DNA of 6,169 nt. Source: Lachnospiraceae bacterium UBA7188 (GTDB lineage Bacteria > Bacillota > Clostridia > Lachnospirales > Lachnospiraceae). Positions 1-5,700 of this stretch are shown one piece after another. Position 1 is the stretch's first letter; every line of letters begins with the position of its first letter. The notes under the pieces were generated by a model. That model was not told the DNA's origin, searched no databases, and saw only the letters and a list, made by a program, of their open reading frames with translations. The stretch is taken from contig DKVC01000109.1 of assembly GCA_002490995.1 (NCBI GenBank), positions 1 through 6,169 of the forward strand, in the 5' to 3' direction. The translations under genes and the position numbers were made by a program.

Positions 1-1
1 G

Positions 2-784
2 GTGCGCAATGACGCGGCGTTCATTCTGGATATGAACCTGAGCGTATACGAGCATGAATCCACCGTCTGCCCCAACATGCCCCTGCGGGAGCTGATCTAT
101 GTGACAAACATTCTGGAACAGTGGGTTAAGAGGCAGTATATTTACGGACGTAGGCTGGTGAAGATCCCGACACCCCGTTTTGCGGTGTTTTATAATGGGG
201 CGGAAGAACAGCCGGAGCAGTATCAGCTGAAGTTATCGGACGCGTACGCAAACCCAGTGGAGAAGCCGGAGCTGGAGCTGACCTGCACTGTCTACAACAT
301 CAATCCGGGGAAGAACCGGAAGCTGCTGTCGAAATGCCCGGTTTTACGGCAGTACATGATCTTTGTACGCTATGTGCGGGAGTACCTGGGGGAGTATCCG
401 GAGAAGGATTTGAGAAAAGCGATCAACAAAGCCATAGAACGCTGCATCAGAGAGGATGTGCTGCGGGAATTTCTGATACGGTGCCGTGAGGAGGTGACAA
501 AGGTGACACAACTGGACTACACATTTGACAGGCGTATAGAACTGGAACGGGAAGAGGCCCGGGAAGAGGAGCGTGTCAACACGGAACGTGAACGGAAGAG
601 GGCGGAAGAAGAGTGGCAGAGGGCGGAAGAGGAACGGAAGGCAAAGGAACAGGAACGACAGCGGGCGGAAGAGGAACGGAAAGCGAAGGAGCTGGCAGAG
701 AAAGAAGTACAGAAACTTCGTGCAGAACTGGAGCAATATAAAAAACAGTTTTCGAAAGCCGGTAATCAGGACTTTCCTGGCTGA
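2..784 (+). CDS. Rpn family recombination-promoting nuclease / putative transposase, 5'-truncated by window edge
   Basis: The frame is open at the left edge, so the GTG at position 2 is probably internal and the N-terminal catalytic part lies outside the window. The visible 260 residues carry family signatures: NDAAF near residues 3-7, YEHEST then PNMPLREL at about 16-31, LVKIPTPRFAVFYNG at about 52-66, a LSDAY segment, and INPGKN at about 100-105. From about residue 180 to 250 follows a highly charged, Arg/Glu/Lys-rich predicted coiled coil with heptad repeats. This layout matches the Rpn/PD-(D/E)XK putative transposases common in Lachnospiraceae (family knowledge). Such proteins are DNA endonucleases linked to RecA-independent recombination, often in many copies per genome. 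The visible EHES resembles the EHQS usual at this point as I recall it; whether that affects activity is unknown. The gene ends 95 bp before a strong terminator. The family call is fairly secure, the biochemical role is inferred. Confidence 0.82.
   Translation: MRNDAAFILDMNLSVYEHESTVCPNMPLRELIYVTNILEQWVKRQYIYGRRLVKIPTPRFAVFYNGAEEQPEQYQLKLSDAYANPVEKPELELTCTVYNINPGKNRKLLSKCPVLRQYMIFVRYVREYLGEYPEKDLRKAINKAIERCIREDVLREFLIRCREEVTKVTQLDYTFDRRIELEREEAREEERVNTERERKRAEEEWQRAEEERKAKEQERQRAEEERKAKELAEKEVQKLRAELEQYKKQFSKAGNQDFPG
599..703 (+). repeat. In-frame heptad tandem repeat in the coiled-coil tail
   Basis: Two adjacent 42-bp units (620-661 and 662-703) encode RAEEERKAKEQERQ and RAEEERKAKELAEK. They are preceded by a 21-bp half unit (599-619) encoding RAEEEWQ. 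The period is 14 residues (two heptads), as expected for an extended coiled coil, and the DNA-level similarity suggests growth by slippage or unequal exchange. Confidence 0.8.
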
Positions 785-879
785 CATTGACGCTATACTC
801 AAGACCGCCAGAATTGGTATGTATGATGGAAAAATTGGTTCTAAGATCATATTTAGCAGGTTATACATCACTTAAAATA

Positions 880-912
880 AAAAACACCCATATGACGGTT
901 ATGGGTGTTTTT
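880..912. terminator. Bidirectional intrinsic terminator between the Rpn gene and rpsT
   Basis: A perfect 13-bp inverted repeat (880-892 with 900-912) encloses a 7-base loop. The stem has a core of CACCC paired with GGGTG and is bounded by AAAAA on the left and TTTTT on the right. The U-tract forms in either direction, so it can end both the + strand Rpn transcript and the - strand rpsT transcript, whose stop codon lies only 13 bases away. Confidence 0.9.
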
Positions 913-925
913 AACATGATATTGA

Positions 926-1189
926 TTAAGCCATTTCATTTACGGCTTTGCTGATACGGGAAACTTTGTGGGCAACATTGTTCTTGTGATAAACGCCCTT
1001 GCTTCCGGCCATCTCGATGACTTTGGTAGCAGCAGCCAGCTCGGTCTTCGCAGCAGCCTTGTCACCGGCAGCAATCGCAGCATAAACCTTCTTAATGGCA
1101 GTCTTAACACTTGATCTGATCGCCTTGTTTCTATCGGCCCTGGTGCGATTTACCAGGATTCTCTTCTTCGCGGATTTAATATTAGCCAA
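926..1189 (-). CDS. rpsT: 30S ribosomal protein S20
   Basis: The 87-residue product starts ANIKSAKKRI after the initiator and is rich in Lys, Arg and Ala. It contains NRTRADRNKAIRSSVKTAIKK, the family's basic helical pattern, and KGVYHKNNVAHKVSRI near the C-terminus, which are hallmarks of S20. Full length agrees with the family (about 85-90 residues). S20 is a primary 16S rRNA-binding protein that helps early 30S assembly. The start codon is TTG (1187-1189), supported by the conserved N-terminus and by GGAGG at 1200-1204, ten bases upstream. E. coli rpsT also uses UUG. The gene is transcribed alone: it has its own promoter-like sequence upstream and a strong terminator downstream. It diverges from gpr. 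Confidence 0.97.
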   Translation of the reverse strand: MANIKSAKKRILVNRTRADRNKAIRSSVKTAIKKVYAAIAAGDKAAAKTELAAATKVIEMAGSKGVYHKNNVAHKVSRISKAVNEMA

Positions 1190-1272
1190 GTCTCGTACAC
1201 CTCCAATTGTATACTAAAATTATGTTTGGTTTGTTTTATCCCAGCCAGACACGGAGGACTGTGATAAACGCA
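1190..1272 (-). promoter_or_regulatory. rpsT 5' leader with possible anti-Shine-Dalgarno element
   Basis: The predicted leader contains CCTCCG (- strand, 1252-1257), which can pair with TGGAGG overlapping the rpsT ribosome binding site. It also has a possible flanking TTTATC/GATAAA pairing. S20 autoregulates its translation in E. coli; a leader structure doing this here is only an inference, because short CCTCC matches occur by chance. Confidence 0.25.
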
Positions 1273-1279
1273 TAAAGAC

Positions 1280-1308
1280 AGTTTAGTAAATAATAGAAGC
1301 TTTGTCAA
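1280..1308 (-). promoter_or_regulatory. Sigma-A-type promoter for rpsT
   Basis: On the - strand, a perfect -35 TTGACA (1303-1308) lies 17 bases from TAAACT (1280-1285; four of six match TATAAT). Transcription would begin near 1273, giving an mRNA leader of roughly 80-85 nt before the TTG start. A vegetative promoter fits a ribosomal protein gene. Confidence 0.65.
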
Positions 1309-1317
1309 GACATATTC
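1288..1317 (+). promoter_or_regulatory. Candidate forespore (sigma-G/F-type) promoter for gpr
   Basis: The -10 candidate CATATTC (1311-1317) matches six of seven positions of the sigma-G pattern CATnHTA. AAATA, 18 bases upstream (1288-1292), matches four of five of GHATR. Transcription would begin near 1325, about 60 bases before the gpr start. gpr is forespore-expressed in Bacillus, so the placement is sensible, but the match is modest and overlaps the divergent rpsT promoter. Confidence 0.3.
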
Positions 1318-1387
1318 CGGGAAAAATTGAACAAAATAGAAAATAAATTTACGAAATGAAGTCGAATGCGAAAGAGAGTGAGGAACA

Positions 1388-2329
1388 ATGCAGAATAAAG
1401 AACAGGAACATTTCCCCCAGGTGAGGACGGACCTGGCGCTGGAGGCAAGAGAGAGCATCAGCGAGGCGGACAGCGAGCTGCGGGGTGTCAGAGTGGAGGA
1501 GTACTACCATGAAGAGGAGGATATCCGAGTCACAAAGGTGATGATTGATACGAAAAATGCCGCCAGGGCCATGGGCAAGCCGGTGGGAATCTATGTGACC
1601 ATGGAAGCGCCCGCCATGGTGGAGCCGGATGACGATTATCACAGAGAGATTTCTTTAAGGCTGGCGGAGGAGCTTAAAGGACTGCTGCCCGATGCGGACA
1701 GGGAGCAGTCCGTGCTGGTGGTGGGGCTGGGAAACAGGGAGGTGACGGCTGATGCCCTGGGTCCTCAGGTGGTGGACAATCTGTTCATTACCCGGCATAT
1801 CGTGAAGGAATACGGCAAGGCTGCCTATAACTGTGACAGAATGAATCAGATCAGTGCCCTGGAGCCGGGAGTTATGGCGAAGACCGGAATGGAGACGGCG
1901 GAGATCGTGAAGGGAGTAGTGGGGGAGACATCCCCGGATGCGCTCATTGTCATTGACGCTCTTGCGGCCCGCAGCACGAAGCGATTGAACCGCACGATTC
2001 AGATCACCAATACCGGAATACAGCCCGGTTCCGGCGTGGGAAACCACAGGAATGCGCTGACCATGGAGAGCCTGGGAGTGCCTGTGATTGCTGTCGGTAT
2101 TCCCACTGTGGTGGATGCTGCCACTATAGTGGGAGATGCGCTGGATAAGCTTCTGGAGGAGGACGGAGATCCGGCAAATGCCAGATACAGGGAGAAGCAG
2201 AAGCTGAATTTCGCGGAATTGAATAATATGTATATGACGGGCAAGGATATTGACGCCGTTATCAAACGGGTCAGTTATACCGTGTCCGAAGGGATTAACA
2301 TTGCCATCGGGGAAGCGTTTATGGACTGA
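1388..2329 (+). CDS. gpr: Germination protease GPR (spore protease, peptidase family A25)
   Basis: GPR cleaves the small acid-soluble DNA-binding proteins of the spore core early in germination, freeing DNA and amino acids. The 313-residue product has RTDLALEA at 13-20, the region where the Bacillus zymogen self-cleaves, implying a short propeptide of about 13 residues. It also has SVLVVGLGN then TADALGP around Asp122, LIVIDALAARS around Asp190, TGIQPGSGVGN at 209-219, and VPVIAVGIPTVVDA. By alignment to Bacillus GPR, Asp122 and Asp190 correspond to the proposed catalytic aspartates (family knowledge). It is shorter than the B. subtilis protein (about 368 residues) because a loop region before the C-terminal helix is compact, common in Clostridia. 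The ATG at 1388 follows GAGGA at short spacing. The protein acts in the forespore/spore core. It is followed, 85 bp later, by spoIIP, the order also seen in Bacillus. Confidence 0.97.
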   Translation: MQNKEQEHFPQVRTDLALEARESISEADSELRGVRVEEYYHEEEDIRVTKVMIDTKNAARAMGKPVGIYVTMEAPAMVEPDDDYHREISLRLAEELKGLLPDADREQSVLVVGLGNREVTADALGPQVVDNLFITRHIVKEYGKAAYNCDRMNQISALEPGVMAKTGMETAEIVKGVVGETSPDALIVIDALAARSTKRLNRTIQITNTGIQPGSGVGNHRNALTMESLGVPVIAVGIPTVVDAATIVGDALDKLLEEDGDPANARYREKQKLNFAELNNMYMTGKDIDAVIKRVSYTVSEGINIAIGEAFMD

Positions 2330-2343
2330 CATGAGAGGAATCC

Positions 2344-2372
2344 GCATGTATCCGAATCTGCCGGCATATATT
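2344..2372 (+). promoter_or_regulatory. Candidate sigma-E promoter for spoIIP
   Basis: CATATATT (2365-2372) fits seven of eight positions of the sigma-E -10 pattern CATACAnT. GCATGTA (2344-2350), 14 bases upstream, fits five of seven of the -35 pattern. Predicted transcription starts near 2379, just ahead of the purine-rich ribosome binding region of spoIIP. B. subtilis spoIIP likewise depends on sigma-E. Found by eye, with no experimental support. Confidence 0.45.
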
Positions 2373-2414
2373 GAATAGGAATCTGGAGGCAGGAAAGGAA
2401 GTGTATTACTGTTC

Positions 2415-3722
2415 ATGGGAAAAAGTCATTCCAGACTGCTTCTTTTGCTGGCCTTTCTGGTACTGGGAATACAGGCGGTCATGAAAAGCTGCAGCGCTGC
2501 AGCACCGGACGCCGTAAAAAAGCAGGATACCATGGGAGACGCCATGCTGAGAAGCCTGACGGAAGGAGCCGAACAGGGGCTGAGCAGCCTGTTTATGCCG
2601 GGGATTGCATTTGCCATGGAAAACGGCAGGGGAAGCGGAAGGTTTCTCCAGGAGCAGGTTGCCGCCCTGTTCCCCTTTTATGGATATTACGGAAAGGATA
2701 CCGGGACAGAGGAAGGGGACAGCAGGACAGATTTCCGCACGATTATGCTGGCGGAGGCGGAGGAAGGGACATTTCCGGAGGAGGCAGCTGCGGAAGAGGA
2801 AGATACGGAACCCGTGCCGCCGGCGGAGCCGGTTCAGGACGGGGGACAGGCATCAGGGGAGACGGAACTTCCCCGGGACTCCATGCAGGAGCTTTTGCGG
2901 GCGGAGAATGAGGCGGCAGCCCTGCAGCAGCCGGCGGCATTTATCCCGCATACCAAGCAGAATCAGGTGGATCTGGAAGCGCTGGGCAGTTACGAGACGC
3001 TGATTAGCCAGTTTTATACCATAGATGCCAACACAACGGCAGGCAGTGACCAGCTGAATGTCAGTAAGCTCCTGGAAAAGGACATGCGGATAGAAAAGGA
3101 CGCTGACGGACCCCAGATTCTGATTTATCATACTCATTCCCAGGAGGCTTTTGCGGATTCCATTCCGGGGGATGCCGCCACGTCCATCATGGGTGTGGGG
3201 GAACACCTGGCGGAAATTCTTGAGAGTACCTATGGGTATCATGTGGTTCATCATCTGGGGCAGTATGATAAGGAGTCCCGTGATGATTCCTATTCGGTGG
3301 CCCTTACGGATATCCAGCAGGTGCTCGCCGACTATCCGTCCATACAGGTGGTCATTGATTTACATAGGGATGCCCTGCCTGAGAGTACGCATCTGGTTAT
3401 GGATCTGGACGGGAGGCCTACTGCCAGGTTTATGTTTTTCAACGGCCTCTCCAGGACGAAGAAGACCGGCAACATAGCGTACCTCTATAACGAGAATCTG
3501 GACGGAAACCTGGCTTTTTCCTTTCAGATGCAGCTCAAGGCCATGGAATATTATCCGAATCTGACCCGGAAAATTTACCTGAAGGGTTACCGATATAACA
3601 TGCATCTCAAGCCCAGATGCCTGCTGATAGAGCTGGGAGCCCAGAATAATACCGTGGAGGAGGTTATGAATGCCTGTGACCCGCTGGCCCACATCCTGGA
3701 TCTGGTTCTGTCAGGAGAGTAA
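2415..3722 (+). CDS. spoIIP: Stage II sporulation protein P (septal peptidoglycan amidase/endopeptidase)
   Basis: SpoIIP is a membrane-anchored cell-wall hydrolase that works with SpoIID and SpoIIM to thin septal peptidoglycan and drive engulfment of the forespore; it cleaves stem peptides and cross-links. The 435-residue product has one hydrophobic N-terminal segment (about 7-23) as membrane anchor. A long acidic, low-complexity linker follows (about 112-150, many Glu/Ala/Pro). The catalytic domain runs from about 233 to the end. Its signatures are ILIYHTHSQEAF (His239, His241), VVIDLHRDA (His317), GYRYNMHLKPRCLLIELGAQNN (Glu406) and a final helix. His239, His317 and Glu406 are the probable zinc/catalytic residues by analogy with amidase_3-like enzymes. 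The ATG at 2415 is chosen because it precedes the membrane segment. Its nearest strong purine tract (AGGAAAGGAAG) ends about 12 bases upstream, a little far. The gene is intact and follows gpr. Confidence 0.95.
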   Translation: MGKSHSRLLLLLAFLVLGIQAVMKSCSAAAPDAVKKQDTMGDAMLRSLTEGAEQGLSSLFMPGIAFAMENGRGSGRFLQEQVAALFPFYGYYGKDTGTEEGDSRTDFRTIMLAEAEEGTFPEEAAAEEEDTEPVPPAEPVQDGGQASGETELPRDSMQELLRAENEAAALQQPAAFIPHTKQNQVDLEALGSYETLISQFYTIDANTTAGSDQLNVSKLLEKDMRIEKDADGPQILIYHTHSQEAFADSIPGDAATSIMGVGEHLAEILESTYGYHVVHHLGQYDKESRDDSYSVALTDIQQVLADYPSIQVVIDLHRDALPESTHLVMDLDGRPTARFMFFNGLSRTKKTGNIAYLYNENLDGNLAFSFQMQLKAMEYYPNLTRKIYLKGYRYNMHLKPRCLLIELGAQNNTVEEVMNACDPLAHILDLVLSGE

Positions 3723-3726
3723 GGAA

Positions 3727-3867
3727 ATGTCTACAAATAACCGCTACAGGTTTGCAGCAATTTTAATTGTATTTCTGGGCTTTTCCCTAAACAAATTGCA
3801 GCGGTTATTTTCCGCAATTTCAAAAATTCATTTTACTTTTGGGAGAAAAAAGGGTAAAATAGCATAA
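3727..3867 (+). CDS. Possible small ORF (46 codons) directly after spoIIP
   Basis: An ATG four bases after the spoIIP stop has AGGAG (3713-3717) nine bases upstream, a good ribosome binding site that overlaps the end of spoIIP. The 46-residue product begins MSTNNRYRF, then has a short hydrophobic stretch (AAILIVFLGFSL) and a basic tail ending GRKKGKIA, so it could be a tiny membrane peptide. Against it: the frame runs through an inverted repeat and its last codons cover the -10 element of a good downstream promoter. I do not recognise it. Spurious is somewhat more likely than real. Confidence 0.22.
   Translation: MSTNNRYRFAAILIVFLGFSLNKLQRLFSAISKIHFTFGRKKGKIA
3735..3810 (+). terminator. Interrupted inverted repeat after spoIIP, possible terminator or mRNA 3' structure
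   Basis: AAATAACCGCT (3735-3745) pairs perfectly with AGCGGTTATTT (3800-3810). Inside this, GCAATTT (3757-3763) pairs with AAATTGC (3793-3799). The right arm is therefore continuous over 18 bases and the left arm has an 11-base bulge. The U-run after it is short (TATTTT then CC), so termination efficiency is uncertain, but it is the only sizeable stem between spoIIP and the next gene. Confidence 0.45.
3832..3860 (+). promoter_or_regulatory. Sigma-A-type promoter for the AraC-family regulator
   Basis: TTTACT (3832-3837) is separated by 17 bases from TAAAAT (3855-3860; five of six match TATAAT). Predicted start is near 3867, giving a leader of about 75 nt. That leader contains a small ACCGG/CCGGT hairpin (3878-3892). 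It suggests the regulator is transcribed independently of the sporulation genes upstream. Confidence 0.6.
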
Positions 3868-3929
3868 ATAAAAACGAACCGGGCTTTCCGGTCGGATAAG
3901 AATCATTTGAGGTGCTGCGGATGCGGTGC

Positions 3930-3934
3930 GGAGG
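3930..3934 (+). promoter_or_regulatory. Ribosome binding site deciding the araC-type start
   Basis: GGAGG lies seven bases before the ATG at 3942 and is the best match in the leader. Two in-frame upstream alternatives exist. One is an ATG at 3921 with GAGG eight bases upstream. The other is a GTG at 3912. Either would add a short Cys-rich extension that is not typical of the family. Confidence 0.6.
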
Positions 3935-3941
3935 ATGCTGT

Positions 3942-4802
3942 ATGGACGAGCAGAAGACGACAGAGATATCCATAGACGAGATGGATCCAACCTTCCTTTT
4001 TATATGGAAGGGAACCAGACATAAGGGCAACGAGGAACCGGGATATCGAAGCCATGATTTCCTGGAACTGGCCTATGTCCTTTCCGGGGAAGGAAAATAC
4101 CGGATTAACGATAAGATATATCCGGTGAAAGAGGGAGATCTGATCATGATCAATCCGGGTGTAAAGCATCAGGCCCTGCTGTGCCCTGAGGCTGACACGC
4201 CTGCTACAGAGTTTTTTGTGGGATTTACCAACATCCGTATATCAGGCTGTCAGGAGAATCATATGCCGCTTCCGGGTGGGGAATGTATTATCCACACAAG
4301 CGGCGAGCTGAGCCAGCGGCTGCTGAAGCTCTGCACTTCCATGGAGGCGGAAAACGCCGTGCGCAGGCAGGGACGGTATTTTATGCTGAAATCCTATCTG
4401 ATACAGATGCTGCTGCTGGTGATCAGGGAGCAGTGCGAGCCCATGGAGCGGCCCAGGGGCTATGCCTTCGAATCCGCCAGCAGGAAATACGTGGCGGAGC
4501 AGGTGGTCAGCTACATTGAAGATCATTACAGCGAGAAGATTTCCCTTGACCAGATTGCGGAGAATATGTACCTGAGCCCCTTTTACATCTCCAGGATATT
4601 TAAGGGGGAGACGGGAAACACGCCTATCCGCCATCTGATCAATCTCCGGCTGGAGAAGGCGAAGGAGCTGCTGGAGAGCGGGTATCAGGGAAGCATCCAG
4701 GAGGTGGCGGCACTGGTGGGGTATGACGACGCCTACCATTTCAGCAAGCTGTTTAAGAAGCGCTACGGCATTTCGCCATCCCAGGCCAGGAAAAATCTCT
4801 GA
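3942..4802 (+). CDS. AraC family transcriptional regulator with N-terminal cupin sensor domain
   Basis: This is a predicted cytoplasmic DNA-binding regulator of 286 residues. The N-terminal cupin (about 36-80) has SHDFLELAYVLSGEGKYRIND and VKEGDLIMINPGVKHQ, with His38 and His76 at typical sensor-barrel positions; such domains usually bind a small ligand, often a sugar. The C-terminal tandem helix-turn-helix spans about 186-286. The first HTH is ISLDQIAENMYLSPFYISRIFK (200-221), and the second is SIQEVAALVGYDDAYHFSKLFK (251-272) followed by GISPSQ, the AraC/XylS signature. The start at 3942 rests on a GGAGG seven bases upstream. No sugar-transport or catabolic gene adjoins it in the window, so the target and inducer are unknown. 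It may regulate itself or the gene downstream. The family assignment is secure; the ligand is not known. Confidence 0.95.
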   Translation: MDEQKTTEISIDEMDPTFLFIWKGTRHKGNEEPGYRSHDFLELAYVLSGEGKYRINDKIYPVKEGDLIMINPGVKHQALLCPEADTPATEFFVGFTNIRISGCQENHMPLPGGECIIHTSGELSQRLLKLCTSMEAENAVRRQGRYFMLKSYLIQMLLLVIREQCEPMERPRGYAFESASRKYVAEQVVSYIEDHYSEKISLDQIAENMYLSPFYISRIFKGETGNTPIRHLINLRLEKAKELLESGYQGSIQEVAALVGYDDAYHFSKLFKKRYGISPSQARKNL

Positions 4803-4839
4803 TTGTTATGTCCCGATTGTTACATTTTTAACTTATCGG
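4801..4839 (+). promoter_or_regulatory. Direct repeat GATTGTTA x2 and imperfect CCGAT/ATCGG dyad upstream of the next gene
   Basis: GATTGTTA occurs at 4801-4808 and again at 4815-4822, 14 bases apart. The second copy lies within an imperfect dyad, CCGAT (4813-4817) with ATCGG (4835-4839) plus an inner TTA/TAA pair. It sits at the end of the AraC-type gene and just above the -35 of the following promoter, where an operator would be expected. It is too weak for a confident terminator, and a protein-binding role is only a guess. Confidence 0.25.
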
Positions 4840-4846
4840 AAAAGTG

Positions 4847-4875
4847 TTTTCAAATGCGGAAGAATTTGATACAAT
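4847..4875 (+). promoter_or_regulatory. Sigma-A-type extended -10 promoter for the DUF1905-peptidase gene
   Basis: TTTTCA (4847-4852) lies 17 bases before TACAAT (4870-4875; five of six consensus). The bases TGA immediately before the hexamer give a TGn extended -10. Transcription would begin near 4882, about 47 bases before the ATG. This indicates separate transcription from the AraC-type gene. Confidence 0.6.
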
Positions 4876-4928
4876 AATCAAAACGGCGAAAGTACAAAAA
4901 GCGGGCGGGCCCCGGACGGAGGTATGAG

Positions 4929-5615
4929 ATGAGGTATTTTTTTGAATCGGTTGTAGAGAAGAAAGAAAAAGGCGTCATGATTCGGATTCCTTTCAATGTA
5001 TGGGAAGTCTGCAAACAGCGCGACATCATCCAGGCAGAAGTGATTCTGGATAACAAAATCATTGAGTGTGAGCTTCTGCCCCTTGAAAATGAAAAAAGTA
5101 CATTTCAGGGAAATTATGAGATCCACATCCCGGACGGGGATGCAGTGAATGTGGAGCTTGGTGTGACACATAAGATTCTGCTGCATATTACCGGCTCCTT
5201 GATTCGCATGGACCAGAACAGTCCTTACAGCTTTGAGAATCCTGTCCGTAAGATTGACAGCATGCAGGTCATTATCCAGCCGGAGGACGGTCTCTGCGGA
5301 CAGGCCTGTGTGGCCATGCTGGCCGGGCTTACCATTGCGGAAGTGATTACGGTGATGGACTGCAGAGAGTGGCAGGCTACCATGGGACGGATGATTTCCG
5401 CCCTGAATTACTACGGGATTGATCATTCCGACGTTATCAACTATACAGAGGGAAGGAATGCCGTACTGCCGAAATGCTGCATTATGATGGAGAAGATGGG
5501 GCGTTACTGCCATTATCTCATTCATTTTGACGGAAAGTATTATGATTCCAATCTGGGTGTGCTGGAGGAGTACGACATGTCCAAGCTTCTCGGATACCTG
5601 GAGATTAAGTGCTGA
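4929..5615 (+). CDS. DUF1905-like domain fused to a C39/papain-like cysteine peptidase domain
   Basis: The 228-residue protein has no signal peptide or membrane segment, so it is probably cytoplasmic. Residues 1-90 resemble the DUF1905 small beta-barrel: MRYFFESVVEKKEKG, then VMIRIPFNVWEVCKQRD, a LDNKIIECELLP strand, and an IPDGDAVNVELGVTHKILLHI end. Residues 111-210 resemble a C39-like papain-fold peptidase. VIIQPEDGLCGQACVAML gives oxyanion Gln117 and candidate nucleophile Cys123 (Cys127 is nearby). GRYCHYLIHFDGKYYDSNLG gives candidate His195 and Asp206. True C39 domains mature peptides at double-glycine leaders during ABC export, but no transporter or precursor peptide is visible here, so that role is not claimed. 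The ATG at 4929 has GGAGG (4918-4922) six bases upstream; an ATG at 4924 is too close and in another frame. The substrate is unknown. The N-terminal domain assignment comes from remembered sequence pattern and is less sure than the peptidase-like motif. Confidence 0.8.
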   Translation: MRYFFESVVEKKEKGVMIRIPFNVWEVCKQRDIIQAEVILDNKIIECELLPLENEKSTFQGNYEIHIPDGDAVNVELGVTHKILLHITGSLIRMDQNSPYSFENPVRKIDSMQVIIQPEDGLCGQACVAMLAGLTIAEVITVMDCREWQATMGRMISALNYYGIDHSDVINYTEGRNAVLPKCCIMMEKMGRYCHYLIHFDGKYYDSNLGVLEEYDMSKLLGYLEIKC

Positions 5616-5639
5616 TAGAATTTATACTGCAAAAACCAA

Positions 5640-5670
5640 AAAAGGCATGTGCGGGATGCATATGCCTTTT
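5640..5670. terminator. Convergent bidirectional terminator
   Basis: A 13-bp stem (5640-5652 with 5658-5670, one G-U pair in the + strand transcript) encloses the loop GGGAT. The left side is bounded by six A's (six U's in the - strand transcript) and the right side by TTTT. It lies 24 bases after the DUF1905-peptidase stop and 30 bases after the - strand stop at 5701. It is stronger in the - direction, which supports a real - strand gene beyond it. Confidence 0.82.
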
Positions 5671-5700
5671 CTGCGTTCAAGATGGGAAGAAAACGGACGG

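Noticed and set aside
573..875. 100-codon + strand frame overlapping the Rpn tail and running to the terminator
   Set aside because: It is a shadow of the repetitive Arg/Glu coiled-coil region in another frame. Its composition is almost only Arg, Gly, Asn and Lys in the overlap, and it has no ribosome binding site.
1655..2416. 253-codon - strand frame opposite gpr
   Set aside because: It lies wholly over the clearly identified gpr, has a His/Gln/Ser-rich antisense composition and has no family resemblance.
4878..5525. 215-codon - strand frame opposite the DUF1905-peptidase gene
   Set aside because: The + strand protein shows domain motifs, a good ribosome binding site and a promoter. The - frame is its antisense shadow.
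4929..5615. Bacteriocin export/processing system
   Set aside because: There is only a C39-like fold motif: no ABC transporter, membrane segment or double-glycine precursor peptide is visible.
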